Source: Geomesophilobacter sediminis (lineage in GTDB: Bacteria; Desulfobacterota; Desulfuromonadia; Geobacterales; Geobacteraceae). From it: DNA of 40,980 nucleotides. The first letter of the stretch is position 1. Each line of letters opens with the position of its first letter. This document shows, in pieces, positions 32,994 to 40,657 of the stretch. The DNA is taken from positions 1 to 40,980 of the forward strand of contig NZ_JAEMHM010000032.1 of assembly GCF_016458275.1 (NCBI RefSeq), read 5' to 3'. Both the position numbers and the translations under genes were made by a program. The notes below the pieces were generated by a model, which was given only the letters and a program-made list of their open reading frames with translations, did not search any database and was not told the DNA's origin.

Positions 32994-34491
32994 TGCTGAA
33001 CCCCATCCACCACGTTAGCAGACGCTTGAGCCTTGGCGTCAGGCGGCTTCTGTTGTAGAGGTCGGCGAGCTTCTTGATCGCCTCGGCCTGGGTCGGATAC
33101 GGATGGATCGTGTTCCCGATCGTCCCCAGCCCCTTCCCCGCCACCATCGCCAGGGTCAGCTCGCTGATCATCTCCCCCGCATGGCGCGCCACCACCGTAG
33201 CTCCCAGGATCCGGTCGCTCCCCTTAACCAGGTGCACCCGGGCAAAACCGCTTTCCTCGCCGTCCAAAACCGCACGGTCCACCTCGGACAACGGCACCGT
33301 CAAGGTGGTCACCTCGAGCCCCCGCTCCCGCGCCTCCTTTTCGTACATACCGACGTGGGCGATCTCCGGGTCGGTGTAGGTGCACCACGGCACGGTGAGC
33401 GCCGTATGCTTTTTCCTCCCGAAAAAGAGCGCGTTGGCGATCACGATCCGCGCCTGGGCGTCGGCCAGGTGGGTGAACTTGTATCCCGAGCAGATGTCTC
33501 CCGCGGCAAAGACCCGCGGATTGCTGGTACGCAGGTTCTCGTTCACCTTCACCCCGTCCCGGTCGAACTCGATCCCCGCCCGCTCCAGTTCCAGCCCCTC
33601 GATATTGGGCACCCTCCCCGCGCCGACCAGGATGGCATCCACCGAAAGTTCCTCGGTTCCCTGCGCCCCGGAAAGCCGCAGGCGCCGCTCCGCCCCGTGC
33701 CGGGTCACCGCGTCGATCTTTCGCCCCAGCCGCAGCCCGATCCCCTCCCCCTCAACTACCGCACGCAGAAGTTCCGCAGCGTCGAGGTCCTCGCGGTGCA
33801 GCAGCCGGTCGCCCCGGTCGATGACGGTGACCCGGCTCCCGAAGCGGGCAAAAGCCTGGGCAAGCTCGCAGCCGATCGGTCCGGCGCCGATGACGGCAAG
33901 CCGCGCCGGGAGCTCGGTCAGGGAAAAGACCGTCTCGTTGGTGAGATACCCCGCCTCGGCCAGCCCGGGCACCGGCGGCGCGGCGGCCCTCCCGCCCGCA
34001 CACAGGGCCGCCCGAAAGAACGGCAGCACCGCCCCGCCGACCTCGATCCGGTCCGGCCCGGCAAAACACGCCGAGCCGAAAAAGACGTCCACCCCGAGCT
34101 GGTCGCGAAAGCGGCGGGCGGAATCGTGGCCGCTGATTCCGGCCCGCAGCCGCCGCATCCGCTCCATGGCCTGCCCGAAGTCCACCGCGAGCCCCTCGGT
34201 CCCGGAGACCCCGAAGCGGCCGCTGGTCCGAGCGTCGTGGAAGGCGCGGGAGGCACGGATGATCCCCTTGGACGGTACGCAGCCGACGTTGAGACAATCG
34301 CCACCGAGATCGCCCCGCTCGACGAGGGCCACCTTGGCCCCGAGTCCGGCGGCACCCGCGGCGCAAACCAGTCCGGCGGTTCCGCCGCCGATCACCACCA
34401 GGTTGTAACGGGGGGCGGGGACCGGGTTGGTCCACTCCCCGGGATGGACGTTTTCGGCCAGGGTGCGGTTTGCTTCGGTATCCGGTTTCAT
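32986..34491 (-). CDS. Mercuric-reductase-like FAD-dependent disulfide oxidoreductase
   Basis: This 501-residue class I flavoprotein has the FAD motif VVIGGGTAGL, the redox-active pair Cys66/Cys71 in GGDCLNVGCVPSKG, and an NAD(P) motif AVIGAGPIGCELAQAFARFG. The C-terminal dimer domain has the catalytic HPYPTQAEA. It lacks the N-terminal HMA domain and the C-terminal vicinal Cys pair of true MerA, and no mer genes flank it. The substrate is therefore probably a different disulfide or thiol; dihydrolipoamide dehydrogenase-like activity is possible. An N-terminal extension of about 27 residues precedes the FAD fold. Its stop codon lies inside the 8-bp array. A promoter with an operator-like dyad lies about 80 bp upstream. 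Confidence 0.85.
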   Translation of the reverse strand: MKPDTEANRTLAENVHPGEWTNPVPAPRYNLVVIGGGTAGLVCAAGAAGLGAKVALVERGDLGGDCLNVGCVPSKGIIRASRAFHDARTSGRFGVSGTEGLAVDFGQAMERMRRLRAGISGHDSARRFRDQLGVDVFFGSACFAGPDRIEVGGAVLPFFRAALCAGGRAAAPPVPGLAEAGYLTNETVFSLTELPARLAVIGAGPIGCELAQAFARFGSRVTVIDRGDRLLHREDLDAAELLRAVVEGEGIGLRLGRKIDAVTRHGAERRLRLSGAQGTEELSVDAILVGAGRVPNIEGLELERAGIEFDRDGVKVNENLRTSNPRVFAAGDICSGYKFTHLADAQARIVIANALFFGRKKHTALTVPWCTYTDPEIAHVGMYEKEARERGLEVTTLTVPLSEVDRAVLDGEESGFARVHLVKGSDRILGATVVARHAGEMISELTLAMVAGKGLGTIGNTIHPYPTQAEAIKKLADLYNRSRLTPRLKRLLTWWMGFSRQ

Positions 34492-34523
34492 GACGCTCCC
34501 CCGAAAAAGTTGCGCCGGTCGGC

Positions 34524-34543
34524 CCGCGGTACCATTACCGCGG
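34524..34543. promoter_or_regulatory. Hairpin in the flavoprotein leader
   Basis: CCGCGGTA and TACCGCGG form a perfect 8-bp stem with a 4-nt CCAT loop between the promoter and the ATG of the leftward flavoprotein. It could affect message stability or translation. Confidence 0.45.
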
Positions 34544-34568
34544 CTTTGGGCCCTGCAAAGGACGAGTC

Positions 34569-34596
34569 ATTATGCCATCGGCCCGATGGCTGTCAA
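34569..34596 (-). promoter_or_regulatory. Flavoprotein promoter with a 17-bp dyad in the spacer
   Basis: On the minus strand TTGACA (34596-34591) and CATAAT (34574-34569) are 16 bp apart. The spacer plus one base is the perfect dyad GCCATCGG-C-CCGATGGC (34574-34590). A dimeric regulator bound there would cover the core promoter. Confidence 0.7.
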
Positions 34597-34928
34597 TGCA
34601 ACGGGCTGGACTACCCTCCCACTGTCTCGGTGGCCCCGATTGCGCCAGCGGAATGCTCAGAGAGCCGGTCCTTCGCCCATTATATGCTATATGCGCCGGA
34701 CACGGTGTGGGGAACCGACGGAGATTGCTGTCTTTGTCAATCATTAACCAAAACCAATAACAGCCTTGATGAAAATTATCTGAGACTAAGGTCTGGACTT
34801 TGTCACACAGCAAAGTAAAGTTCAATGTGACATTACCCATCAATCTGGTTTCTGCCACACCCATCCCTTGGCAGTGCCTGTAACACCTGCAGCAGATAGC
34901 AAACTTCACCGGTCGAGCGAGGAGCATC
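34597..34928. other. Intergenic region upstream of the histidine kinase
   Basis: This gene-free stretch of about 330 bp is more AT-rich near its right end. It contains CTTTG and CAAAG arms (34798-34802, 34811-34815). Outward-facing TGTCACA (34801-34807) and TGTGACA (34826-34832) are reminiscent of CRP/FNR-type half sites but with wrong spacing. No clear sigma70 or sigma54 promoter for the kinase is visible, and I see no coding frame. Confidence 0.4.
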
Positions 34929-37900
34929 ATGACTGAATCCTCCGATACCGTTTGCCGACAGCGATCTGCCACCCAGGAAGGCTTTCTCCTGGCCCTGCTC
35001 TGCCTGGGCGCGTTTCTGGGGAATTGGTGCCCGATCCACGTCGTCCTGAACGTGGAGATCCTGACCGGATCGATCTTCGTCATGCTGGCGATCGGGCGGT
35101 TCGGGATGGGGGGCGCCGCCCTGGCCGGAGCCATCGCCGCAACGGCCACCATCTTCACTTGGGGACACCCCTTTTCCGCCATCGTGCTCTTCCTGGAGGC
35201 CCTTGCCGTCGCGCTTTGCAAGCGGCGCCGCTGGGGAAACCTGGTCCTCGCCGACACCGTCTTCTGGATCGTGGCGGGGATGCCGCTCATCTTCCTGTTC
35301 TACGGCGGCGTGCTTCGCTCCCCCCCCCATATCACCCTCCTCATCGCCCTGAAGGAATCGGTCAACGGGCTGCTCAACGCCCTCCTGGCCACGGCCATCC
35401 TGTATGGGCAGCTGCTGATGCGAAACCGGACCCCTTTCCCCCAAAACGCCATCCCGCTGCGCGAGATCATCTTCACCGCACTGGTCGCCATTACCATCCT
35501 CCCGTCGATTGGGGAACTGTTCCATGAAATGATCGAGAACGTGGACGACGCCGAGGCGGAGATGAACAGCCAGGTCACCATCGTGGCAACCAACGCCGAC
35601 CGGCTTTTAGGGGCCGCCGCCGCATCCAGCATGCAAGGGGTGATTGCCCTGGCCCAGTTGGTGCGTGTTCCGGAGCACCAAAGCCGCAGCCAACTGCAGC
35701 ACGAGGTGGAGACCCTCAAACTCGGGATCCCGAGCCTTTTGCTCATGGCCGCCTTCGACCGCAACGGCACCTGCATGGCCCGGGCCCCGGCCGCCGTTCC
35801 CTCAACCGATCCCCTGGTTACCGGCTGCACCGCTTCGGCCGCCGAACTCACCCAGTTGCAGCGAACCCTCCAGCCCCTGGTCGGCGGGACGGCCAGGGTG
35901 GGGGGTGCGGCGAGCGGCGCGGTGGTCCCGGTCTTCGCCCCGATCGTCATCAACGGAAGCTACCGCGGGTACTGCGCCGGCGCGGTCAACCTCGATGTCT
36001 TTTCCATGCGCCTGGGCACCCTGCTCAACCAGCCGCGGACCGAGATCAGCGTGGTCGACCGCCGCGGCTCTGTCGTCGTGAGCACCGGGAAGCGCTTTCG
36101 TCCCCGCGAGCGATTCGTCTGGCCCGAAAGCAACGGGGCCCGCTATGCCCGGCAGGGAGGCTACCACCTGCAGGATCAGACCCCGGGGAGCGCGCGGATC
36201 ATGGCGCGGGGAGCGGAAAAGGTGATGGTGCGGGAAATCCCGGCTTCGGCCCGGACCCCGTGGCACATCGTGGTGGAACGCCCGCTCGCGCCGCTGGTGA
36301 CGGAGGTGGCCGAGAAGATCAACGACCAGCTCCTCCTGCTTTGGGGGACGACGCTGCTGATCCTTCCGGTGTCCCGGGTCCTGAGCCGTCTCCTCTCCAA
36401 CTCGCTGGGCCGCCTGGAGCAGACCGCGGCGGCGATTCCGGCCCGCCTGGGCCAGGGGATCAGCGACTGGCCGGGCTCCCGGATTCGCGAGGTCCAGAGC
36501 CTGAGCACCCACATCCAGGTGGTGGCCGATGCCCTCACCGCCACCTTCCGCGAAGTCACCGCCCTGAACCAGACCCTGGAGCAGCGGATCGAGGAGCGGA
36601 CTTCGGAGTTGCGCGCCAGTTCGGAGCGACTCCAGAACCTCTCCTTGCAGGTCCCCGGGGCCTTTTTCCAGTTCCAGCTCTTCCCGGACGGCCGTTCCAC
36701 CTTCCCCTACGTGAGCCGGGCCATCGAGGAGCTCTACGAAGTGACGCCGGAGGAGCTCGCCCGGGACGGTTCCCGGCTTTTGAAACTGATCCATCCCGAC
36801 GACCTCCCCGGGTATCTCGCCTCGGTGGAGGAATCCCGTCATTCGGGACGTCCCTGGCAGCACGAGTTCCGCGTGGTACTCCCGGCCCAGGGGGTGCGCT
36901 GGCGCCTCGGCAGCGCGCGCCCCCAGCAGCAGGACGACGGCAGCATCCTCTGGCACGGCTTTATCACCGATGTCAGCGACCGTAAGTTCATCGAGCAGGA
37001 GCTCGCCGAAAGCGAACTGCGCTACCGCAACATCATCGAATCCTCCCCCAACCTGATTGTGATCCAGGAAAAGGGGAAAATCGTGTTCGTCAACCCGGCG
37101 GCGGTCCGCAAGCTCGGCGCGCGCTCCGCCGACGATCTGCTCGGCACCCCCCTCCTGGCCCGGCTCCACCCCCAGGACCGGGAGATCTCCCGACAGCGGG
37201 TCGAGAAGGTGCAACGAGAGCAGATATCGGTCCCGCCCCGCGAGCTGAGGCTCCTGCGCCTGGACGGGGACGTGACCATCGTCGAAGCGGTGATGATGCC
37301 GATCCAGCAGCAGGGGCGCCCCGCGGTCCTGTCGATCGCCGTCGACGTCACGGCGCGCAAGCGGGCCGAGGAGCTTCTCTACCAGCAAACGACCCTTTTG
37401 GAGGAGGAAGTCCACGAGCGGCAGCGGGCGGAGCAGGCCCTGGCCCAAAAGCAAATGCAGCTCGCCGTCTTGAACTGCTCCCTGGAGAAGCGGGTGGCCG
37501 AGGAGCTGGCGAAGAGCCGGGAAAAGGACCAGATCCTCATTTCCCAAAGCAGGATGGCGGCGATGGGGGAGATGATCGGCAACATCGCCCACCAGTGGCG
37601 CCAGCCGCTCAACGCGCTCGACCTGCTGATCGCCAACATGGCGGACGCCTACCACTTTGGCGAGATGGACGAGGCATACCTGGAAAAGGCGACGGCGGAG
37701 GGGAACCGGCTGATCCAGAAGATGTCCTCCACCATCAACGACTTCCGGAATTTCTTCCGCCCCGACCGCGAGGTGGTGGCCTTCTCGGCCGCCCAGCAGA
37801 TCCGCGAGGCGATCTCGCTGGTCGAGTCGAGCTTCGGCAACGACCAGATCCGGATCCAGGTGCAGGGGGTCCCCGACCTGAGGCTGGCCGGGTTTCCGAA

Positions 37901-38249
37901 CCAGTTCTCCCAGGTGCTGCTCAACCTTCTCACCAATGCCAAGGAGGCGATCAAGGGGCGGGGAGAGGGTGCCGGAGATATCGTCATCTCCTTGCAGATG
38001 GATGGGGGAAAAGGGTGCATCACGGTGCGCGACAGCGGGGGTGGCATCCCGGATGCGGTCCTGCCCCGCATCTTCGAGCCCTACTTCTCCACGAAACAGG
38101 GAGGGACCGGCATCGGGCTGTACATGTCCAAAATGATCATCGAACGCAACATGAACGGAAACCTGAGGGCAAGAAACGTAGCGGGCGGAGCGGAATTCGC
38201 CGTCTTCGCCCCGCTAGCCGGGGAGAGCGCCAATGGATCGAACGCATGA
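34929..38249 (+). CDS. Membrane PAS-domain sensor histidine kinase
   Basis: This 1106-residue hybrid-less kinase has several N-terminal helices (about 18-190), an extracytoplasmic sensor-like region (about 200-440) and a further helix (about 462-482). A linker and coiled coil follow, then two PAS domains (about 575-690, ending WHGFITDVSDRK, and about 705-820, ending SIAVDVTARKRAEE). The HisKA domain has His888 in NIAHQWRQPLNAL. The HATPase domain has NLLTNAKEAI, RDSGGGIPD and GGTGIGLYMSKMI. The HQWRQPL phospho-acceptor type is common in Geobacter kinases. GAGGAG precedes the ATG. Its end overlaps the response-regulator gene by 17 bp, so they are very probably partners. The signal sensed is unknown. 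Confidence 0.9.
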   Translation: MTESSDTVCRQRSATQEGFLLALLCLGAFLGNWCPIHVVLNVEILTGSIFVMLAIGRFGMGGAALAGAIAATATIFTWGHPFSAIVLFLEALAVALCKRRRWGNLVLADTVFWIVAGMPLIFLFYGGVLRSPPHITLLIALKESVNGLLNALLATAILYGQLLMRNRTPFPQNAIPLREIIFTALVAITILPSIGELFHEMIENVDDAEAEMNSQVTIVATNADRLLGAAAASSMQGVIALAQLVRVPEHQSRSQLQHEVETLKLGIPSLLLMAAFDRNGTCMARAPAAVPSTDPLVTGCTASAAELTQLQRTLQPLVGGTARVGGAASGAVVPVFAPIVINGSYRGYCAGAVNLDVFSMRLGTLLNQPRTEISVVDRRGSVVVSTGKRFRPRERFVWPESNGARYARQGGYHLQDQTPGSARIMARGAEKVMVREIPASARTPWHIVVERPLAPLVTEVAEKINDQLLLLWGTTLLILPVSRVLSRLLSNSLGRLEQTAAAIPARLGQGISDWPGSRIREVQSLSTHIQVVADALTATFREVTALNQTLEQRIEERTSELRASSERLQNLSLQVPGAFFQFQLFPDGRSTFPYVSRAIEELYEVTPEELARDGSRLLKLIHPDDLPGYLASVEESRHSGRPWQHEFRVVLPAQGVRWRLGSARPQQQDDGSILWHGFITDVSDRKFIEQELAESELRYRNIIESSPNLIVIQEKGKIVFVNPAAVRKLGARSADDLLGTPLLARLHPQDREISRQRVEKVQREQISVPPRELRLLRLDGDVTIVEAVMMPIQQQGRPAVLSIAVDVTARKRAEELLYQQTTLLEEEVHERQRAEQALAQKQMQLAVLNCSLEKRVAEELAKSREKDQILISQSRMAAMGEMIGNIAHQWRQPLNALDLLIANMADAYHFGEMDEAYLEKATAEGNRLIQKMSSTINDFRNFFRPDREVVAFSAAQQIREAISLVESSFGNDQIRIQVQGVPDLRLAGFPNQFSQVLLNLLTNAKEAIKGRGEGAGDIVISLQMDGGKGCITVRDSGGGIPDAVLPRIFEPYFSTKQGGTGIGLYMSKMIIERNMNGNLRARNVAGGAEFAVFAPLAGESANGSNA

Positions 38250-39531
38250 CCAGGAGTTTCTGAAGACGCTTACCGTGCTTTACGTGGAAGACGATGAAGA
38301 CGTACGACGCCAGCTGGAGGTTTTCCTGAAGCGGCGCGTCGGGAAGGTCATCCCGGCGGGAAACGGGACCCAAGGGGTGGCCGCCTTCCGCGCCCACCAG
38401 ATCGATCTCGTGGTGACCGACATCCTGATGCCGGAGATGAACGGCCTGGAGATGGTGCGCCAGATCCGCGAGCTCGACGGGAACGTCCCGGTCATCGTGA
38501 CCACCGCCTTCGAGCAGACCGAGTACCTGCTGGACTCCATAGATTTGGGAGTCAACGGTTACGTGGTGAAGCCGATCGGCACCGAAAAGCTGAGCAACCG
38601 CCTTCTGGAATGCGCGCACCGGCTCTACCTCGAAGAGCAGCAGCGGCTGGCGGCCACGGTCTATCGCTGCAGCCCCGAGGCAATCCTGGTGACCGACCGG
38701 TCCAACCGCATCGTATCGGTCAACGACGCCTTCTGCCGGATCACCGGATACGCGGCCGACGAGGTCATCGGTAAAAACCCGCACCTTCTTTCGTCCGGGG
38801 AACAGGAGCCATCCTTCTACCAGGCCATGTGGGAGGAAATCAGCACCAAGCGTTCCTGGCAAGGGGAGTTGGTGAACCGGCGCCAGGACGGGACCCACTT
38901 CCCGGCCAGGCTTTCCATCACCTGCGTCAACGACCCGGCGGGCGAGATCACCCACCACGTCGGGATCCTGTCCGACATCACCGAGCGCAAAAGAGCCGAG
39001 GAGCAGATCCGCCATCTCGCCATGCACGACGCGCTGACCGGCCTCCCCAACCGCAGTCTGCTCACCGCCCGGTTCGAGCTGGCGCTGGCCGCGGCGCAGC
39101 GCTACGGTCGGCAACTGGCGATCCTGTTCATCGATCTGGACAATTTCAAGGCGATCAACGACCACCTCGGCCACCAGGCCGGCGACCTGGTATTGCAGGA
39201 GATCGGGCAGCGGCTGCTCGGCCTGGTGCGGGCGAGCGACACGGTGAGCCGGCTGGGGGGTGACGAGTTCATCATCGTGATCAACGGGGTGCGGGAGGAA
39301 GTGGACGCGATCCGGACTGCGGAAAAGGTGGTCGATACGGTACGCAGCGAATTCGTCGTCGATGCGGTTCGGGTCCAGGTTTCCCCCAGCATCGGGGTGG
39401 CCCTCTACCCCCGGGACGGGAGCACCATGGAGACCCTGATCCGCCAGGCCGACGCGGCGATGTACCGGCACAAACAAGAAAAGAGGGAATCGCTAATCTG
39501 CGCCGATTCCCCCTTTGATTCTCTGGGTTGA
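38233..39531 (+). CDS. Response regulator with REC-PAS-GGDEF domains (diguanylate cyclase)
   Basis: This 432-residue protein has an N-terminal receiver domain (about 12-125) with phospho-acceptor Asp63 in VVTDILMPEMNG. A PAS domain (about 140-258) ends in GILSDITERKRAEE. The GGDEF domain (about 265-425) has the motif GGDEF at 342-346 and a complete inhibitory site R333-x-x-D336. Phosphorylation by the overlapping histidine kinase probably switches cyclic di-GMP synthesis on or off. Unlike the cyclase at 31.6 kb, this one should be product-inhibited. The ATG lies within the kinase gene, 14 bp before its stop. Confidence 0.93.
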   Translation: MDRTHDQEFLKTLTVLYVEDDEDVRRQLEVFLKRRVGKVIPAGNGTQGVAAFRAHQIDLVVTDILMPEMNGLEMVRQIRELDGNVPVIVTTAFEQTEYLLDSIDLGVNGYVVKPIGTEKLSNRLLECAHRLYLEEQQRLAATVYRCSPEAILVTDRSNRIVSVNDAFCRITGYAADEVIGKNPHLLSSGEQEPSFYQAMWEEISTKRSWQGELVNRRQDGTHFPARLSITCVNDPAGEITHHVGILSDITERKRAEEQIRHLAMHDALTGLPNRSLLTARFELALAAAQRYGRQLAILFIDLDNFKAINDHLGHQAGDLVLQEIGQRLLGLVRASDTVSRLGGDEFIIVINGVREEVDAIRTAEKVVDTVRSEFVVDAVRVQVSPSIGVALYPRDGSTMETLIRQADAAMYRHKQEKRESLICADSPFDSLG

Positions 39532-39583
39532 GGTCGGCTAAAGAAACAACGGGGGGGCGGAAATGGCTGCTGGGGGGGAAAAT

Positions 39584-39614
39584 CAAACGCCCCAGGTAGC
39601 ACCTGAAGCGTTTG
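39584..39614 (-). terminator. Hairpin downstream of tRNA-Lys
   Basis: CAAACGC and GCGTTTG with inner CAGGT/ACCTG arms form an interrupted stem just past the 3' end of the tRNA gene. Leftward it is followed by ATTTTCC, so it is a plausible but modest intrinsic terminator. Confidence 0.55.
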
Positions 39615-39620
39615 TGAGGA

Positions 39621-39696
39621 TGGTGGGCCGCGTTGGGATCGAACCAACGACCTGATGATTAAGAGTCAACTGCTCTACCAACTGAGCTAGCGGCCC
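39621..39696 (-). tRNA. tRNA-Lys (CTT)
   Basis: This 76-nt gene on the minus strand has a full cloverleaf: acceptor GGGCCGC/GCGGCCC, D-arm GCTC/GAGC, anticodon loop CTCTTAA giving anticodon CTT, T-arm with GGTTCGATCCC, and an encoded CCA end. The second pair of the anticodon stem is a U-U mismatch (positions 28 and 42), where E. coli tRNA-Lys has U-A. A strong promoter lies upstream. Confidence 0.95.
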
Positions 39697-39751
39697 GAAA
39701 AACACGAGTATTGTGTGGAGGTTATCCTGCCCCTCCCGACGGGTGAGTATC

Positions 39752-39780
39752 TATATAGCAAAAGCGGCCGGTTCGTTCAA
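39752..39780 (-). promoter_or_regulatory. Promoter of tRNA-Lys
   Basis: TTGAAC (39780-39775) and TATATA (39757-39752) are 17 bp apart on the minus strand, with an extended -10 TGC. The start near 39745 leaves about 48 nt of 5' leader for RNase P removal. Confidence 0.72.
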
Positions 39781-39921
39781 GAAAAAAGTATCGTATTTTA
39801 CGCTTACCTCTATTGTTTTTCCCAATACAAATACCTCAGAATACCATCAACCGGCTTAGCTCCCTGGTGTCCCTTAGGGCCTTAAAAAGGCTTCCCCAAA
39901 AGTTGCCACTGCACAAAGCAA
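39781..39921. other. Intergenic region between tRNA-Lys and the lipoprotein gene
   Basis: This AT-rich stretch ends at a bidirectional terminator. I see no credible reading frame or RNA gene in it. Confidence 0.4.
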
Positions 39922-39959
39922 AAGGGACCAGCTCTTTCGAGCTGGTCCCTTCATTTTTT
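39922..39959. terminator. Bidirectional intrinsic terminator
   Basis: AAGGGACCAGCTC and GAGCTGGTCCCTT form a perfect 13-bp stem around TTTC. Rightward a run of six T residues follows (39954-39959); leftward TTTT follows. It lies about 25 bp beyond the stop of the leftward lipoprotein gene. Confidence 0.9.
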
Positions 39960-39984
39960 AGTGCCGCGACTTCACTCTGGCGGT

Positions 39985-40611
39985 TCAGAAATATTCGACG
40001 GTCAGCAGCGGGGCGCGGCTGGTGGCGAGTTCCTCGATCTCGATCAACCCCGGGGTAACCGGACCGAGATCCTCCAGGATCCGGACCTGGAAGCGGGACA
40101 GGCCGCGCCGCTGCGCCTCTTGCATGAGCGGAGTCACGTCGACCGCCACATGATGCAGCAGGTCGCTCTGTGCGATGGGGGGCACGATGGTCGTGGAAGC
40201 GAGCGGCAGCTGCTGGTTCCGGTCGAAGTCGCTGGCGACCAGCGGCTGCGGGTAGGAGACCAGGTCGATCCGGATGGGAATAGTGGTGAACAGCGGCTGG
40301 GGGGTGATGTTGTCGATGAAGATGTCGAGGGTGGCGGAGACGATGACGGCGTCGGCGGGAACGGTGCCCAGGGAAAAGTCGAGAAAGGCACGGTACTCGG
40401 TGAGGGTGGACGGGTCGATCCCGGCCAGAACAGTGGCGGTGTCGGTTCCGCTGAAGCTGAAGACGCCGCCGGAGCTAAGGGCAATGTCCTGGTCGCGGGT
40501 GGGGTCGCTGAGAATCTGGGTGACGACGGTCGAAGGGCCGCTGCTGCCACCACAGCCCCCAACGGTGATTGCCAGTAACAGGATCAGGAGAGCCCAGCCG
40601 ATCCTTTTCAT
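39985..40611 (-). CDS. Secreted lipoprotein, DNRLRE-like beta-sandwich
   Basis: This 208-residue protein has a lipoprotein signal (ITVGGC, lipid-modified Cys20). The rest is beta-rich, with AFLDFSLGTVPADAVIVSATLDIFIDN and HHVAVDVTPLMQEAQRRGLSRFQVRI, the pattern of DNRLRE/CBM-like domains that sit in surface proteins. The end APLLTVEYF is typical of that fold. AAGGAGG lies before the ATG. Its role is unknown, although a structural or ligand-binding surface role is likely. It would be delivered through the Lol system if destined for the outer membrane. Confidence 0.75.
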   Translation of the reverse strand: MKRIGWALLILLLAITVGGCGGSSGPSTVVTQILSDPTRDQDIALSSGGVFSFSGTDTATVLAGIDPSTLTEYRAFLDFSLGTVPADAVIVSATLDIFIDNITPQPLFTTIPIRIDLVSYPQPLVASDFDRNQQLPLASTTIVPPIAQSDLLHHVAVDVTPLMQEAQRRGLSRFQVRILEDLGPVTPGLIEIEELATSRAPLLTVEYF

Positions 40612-40657
40612 GGCTGCCTCCTTTGATTATGAGATTTGATTCCGGATAACTTTAATC

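Noticed and set aside
32986-34491. True mercuric reductase (merA)
   Set aside because: No HMA domain, no C-terminal Cys pair and no mer genes alongside.
33103-34818. 571-codon rightward frame opposite the flavoprotein
   Set aside because: Antisense shadow; the leftward gene has FAD, NAD(P) and redox-Cys motifs.
34860-34890. Sigma54 promoter upstream of the histidine kinase
   Set aside because: A TTGGCAG sequence is present, but no GC doublet lies at the required -12 spacing.
35802-37655. 617-codon leftward frame opposite the histidine kinase
   Set aside because: Antisense shadow of PAS and HisKA domains.
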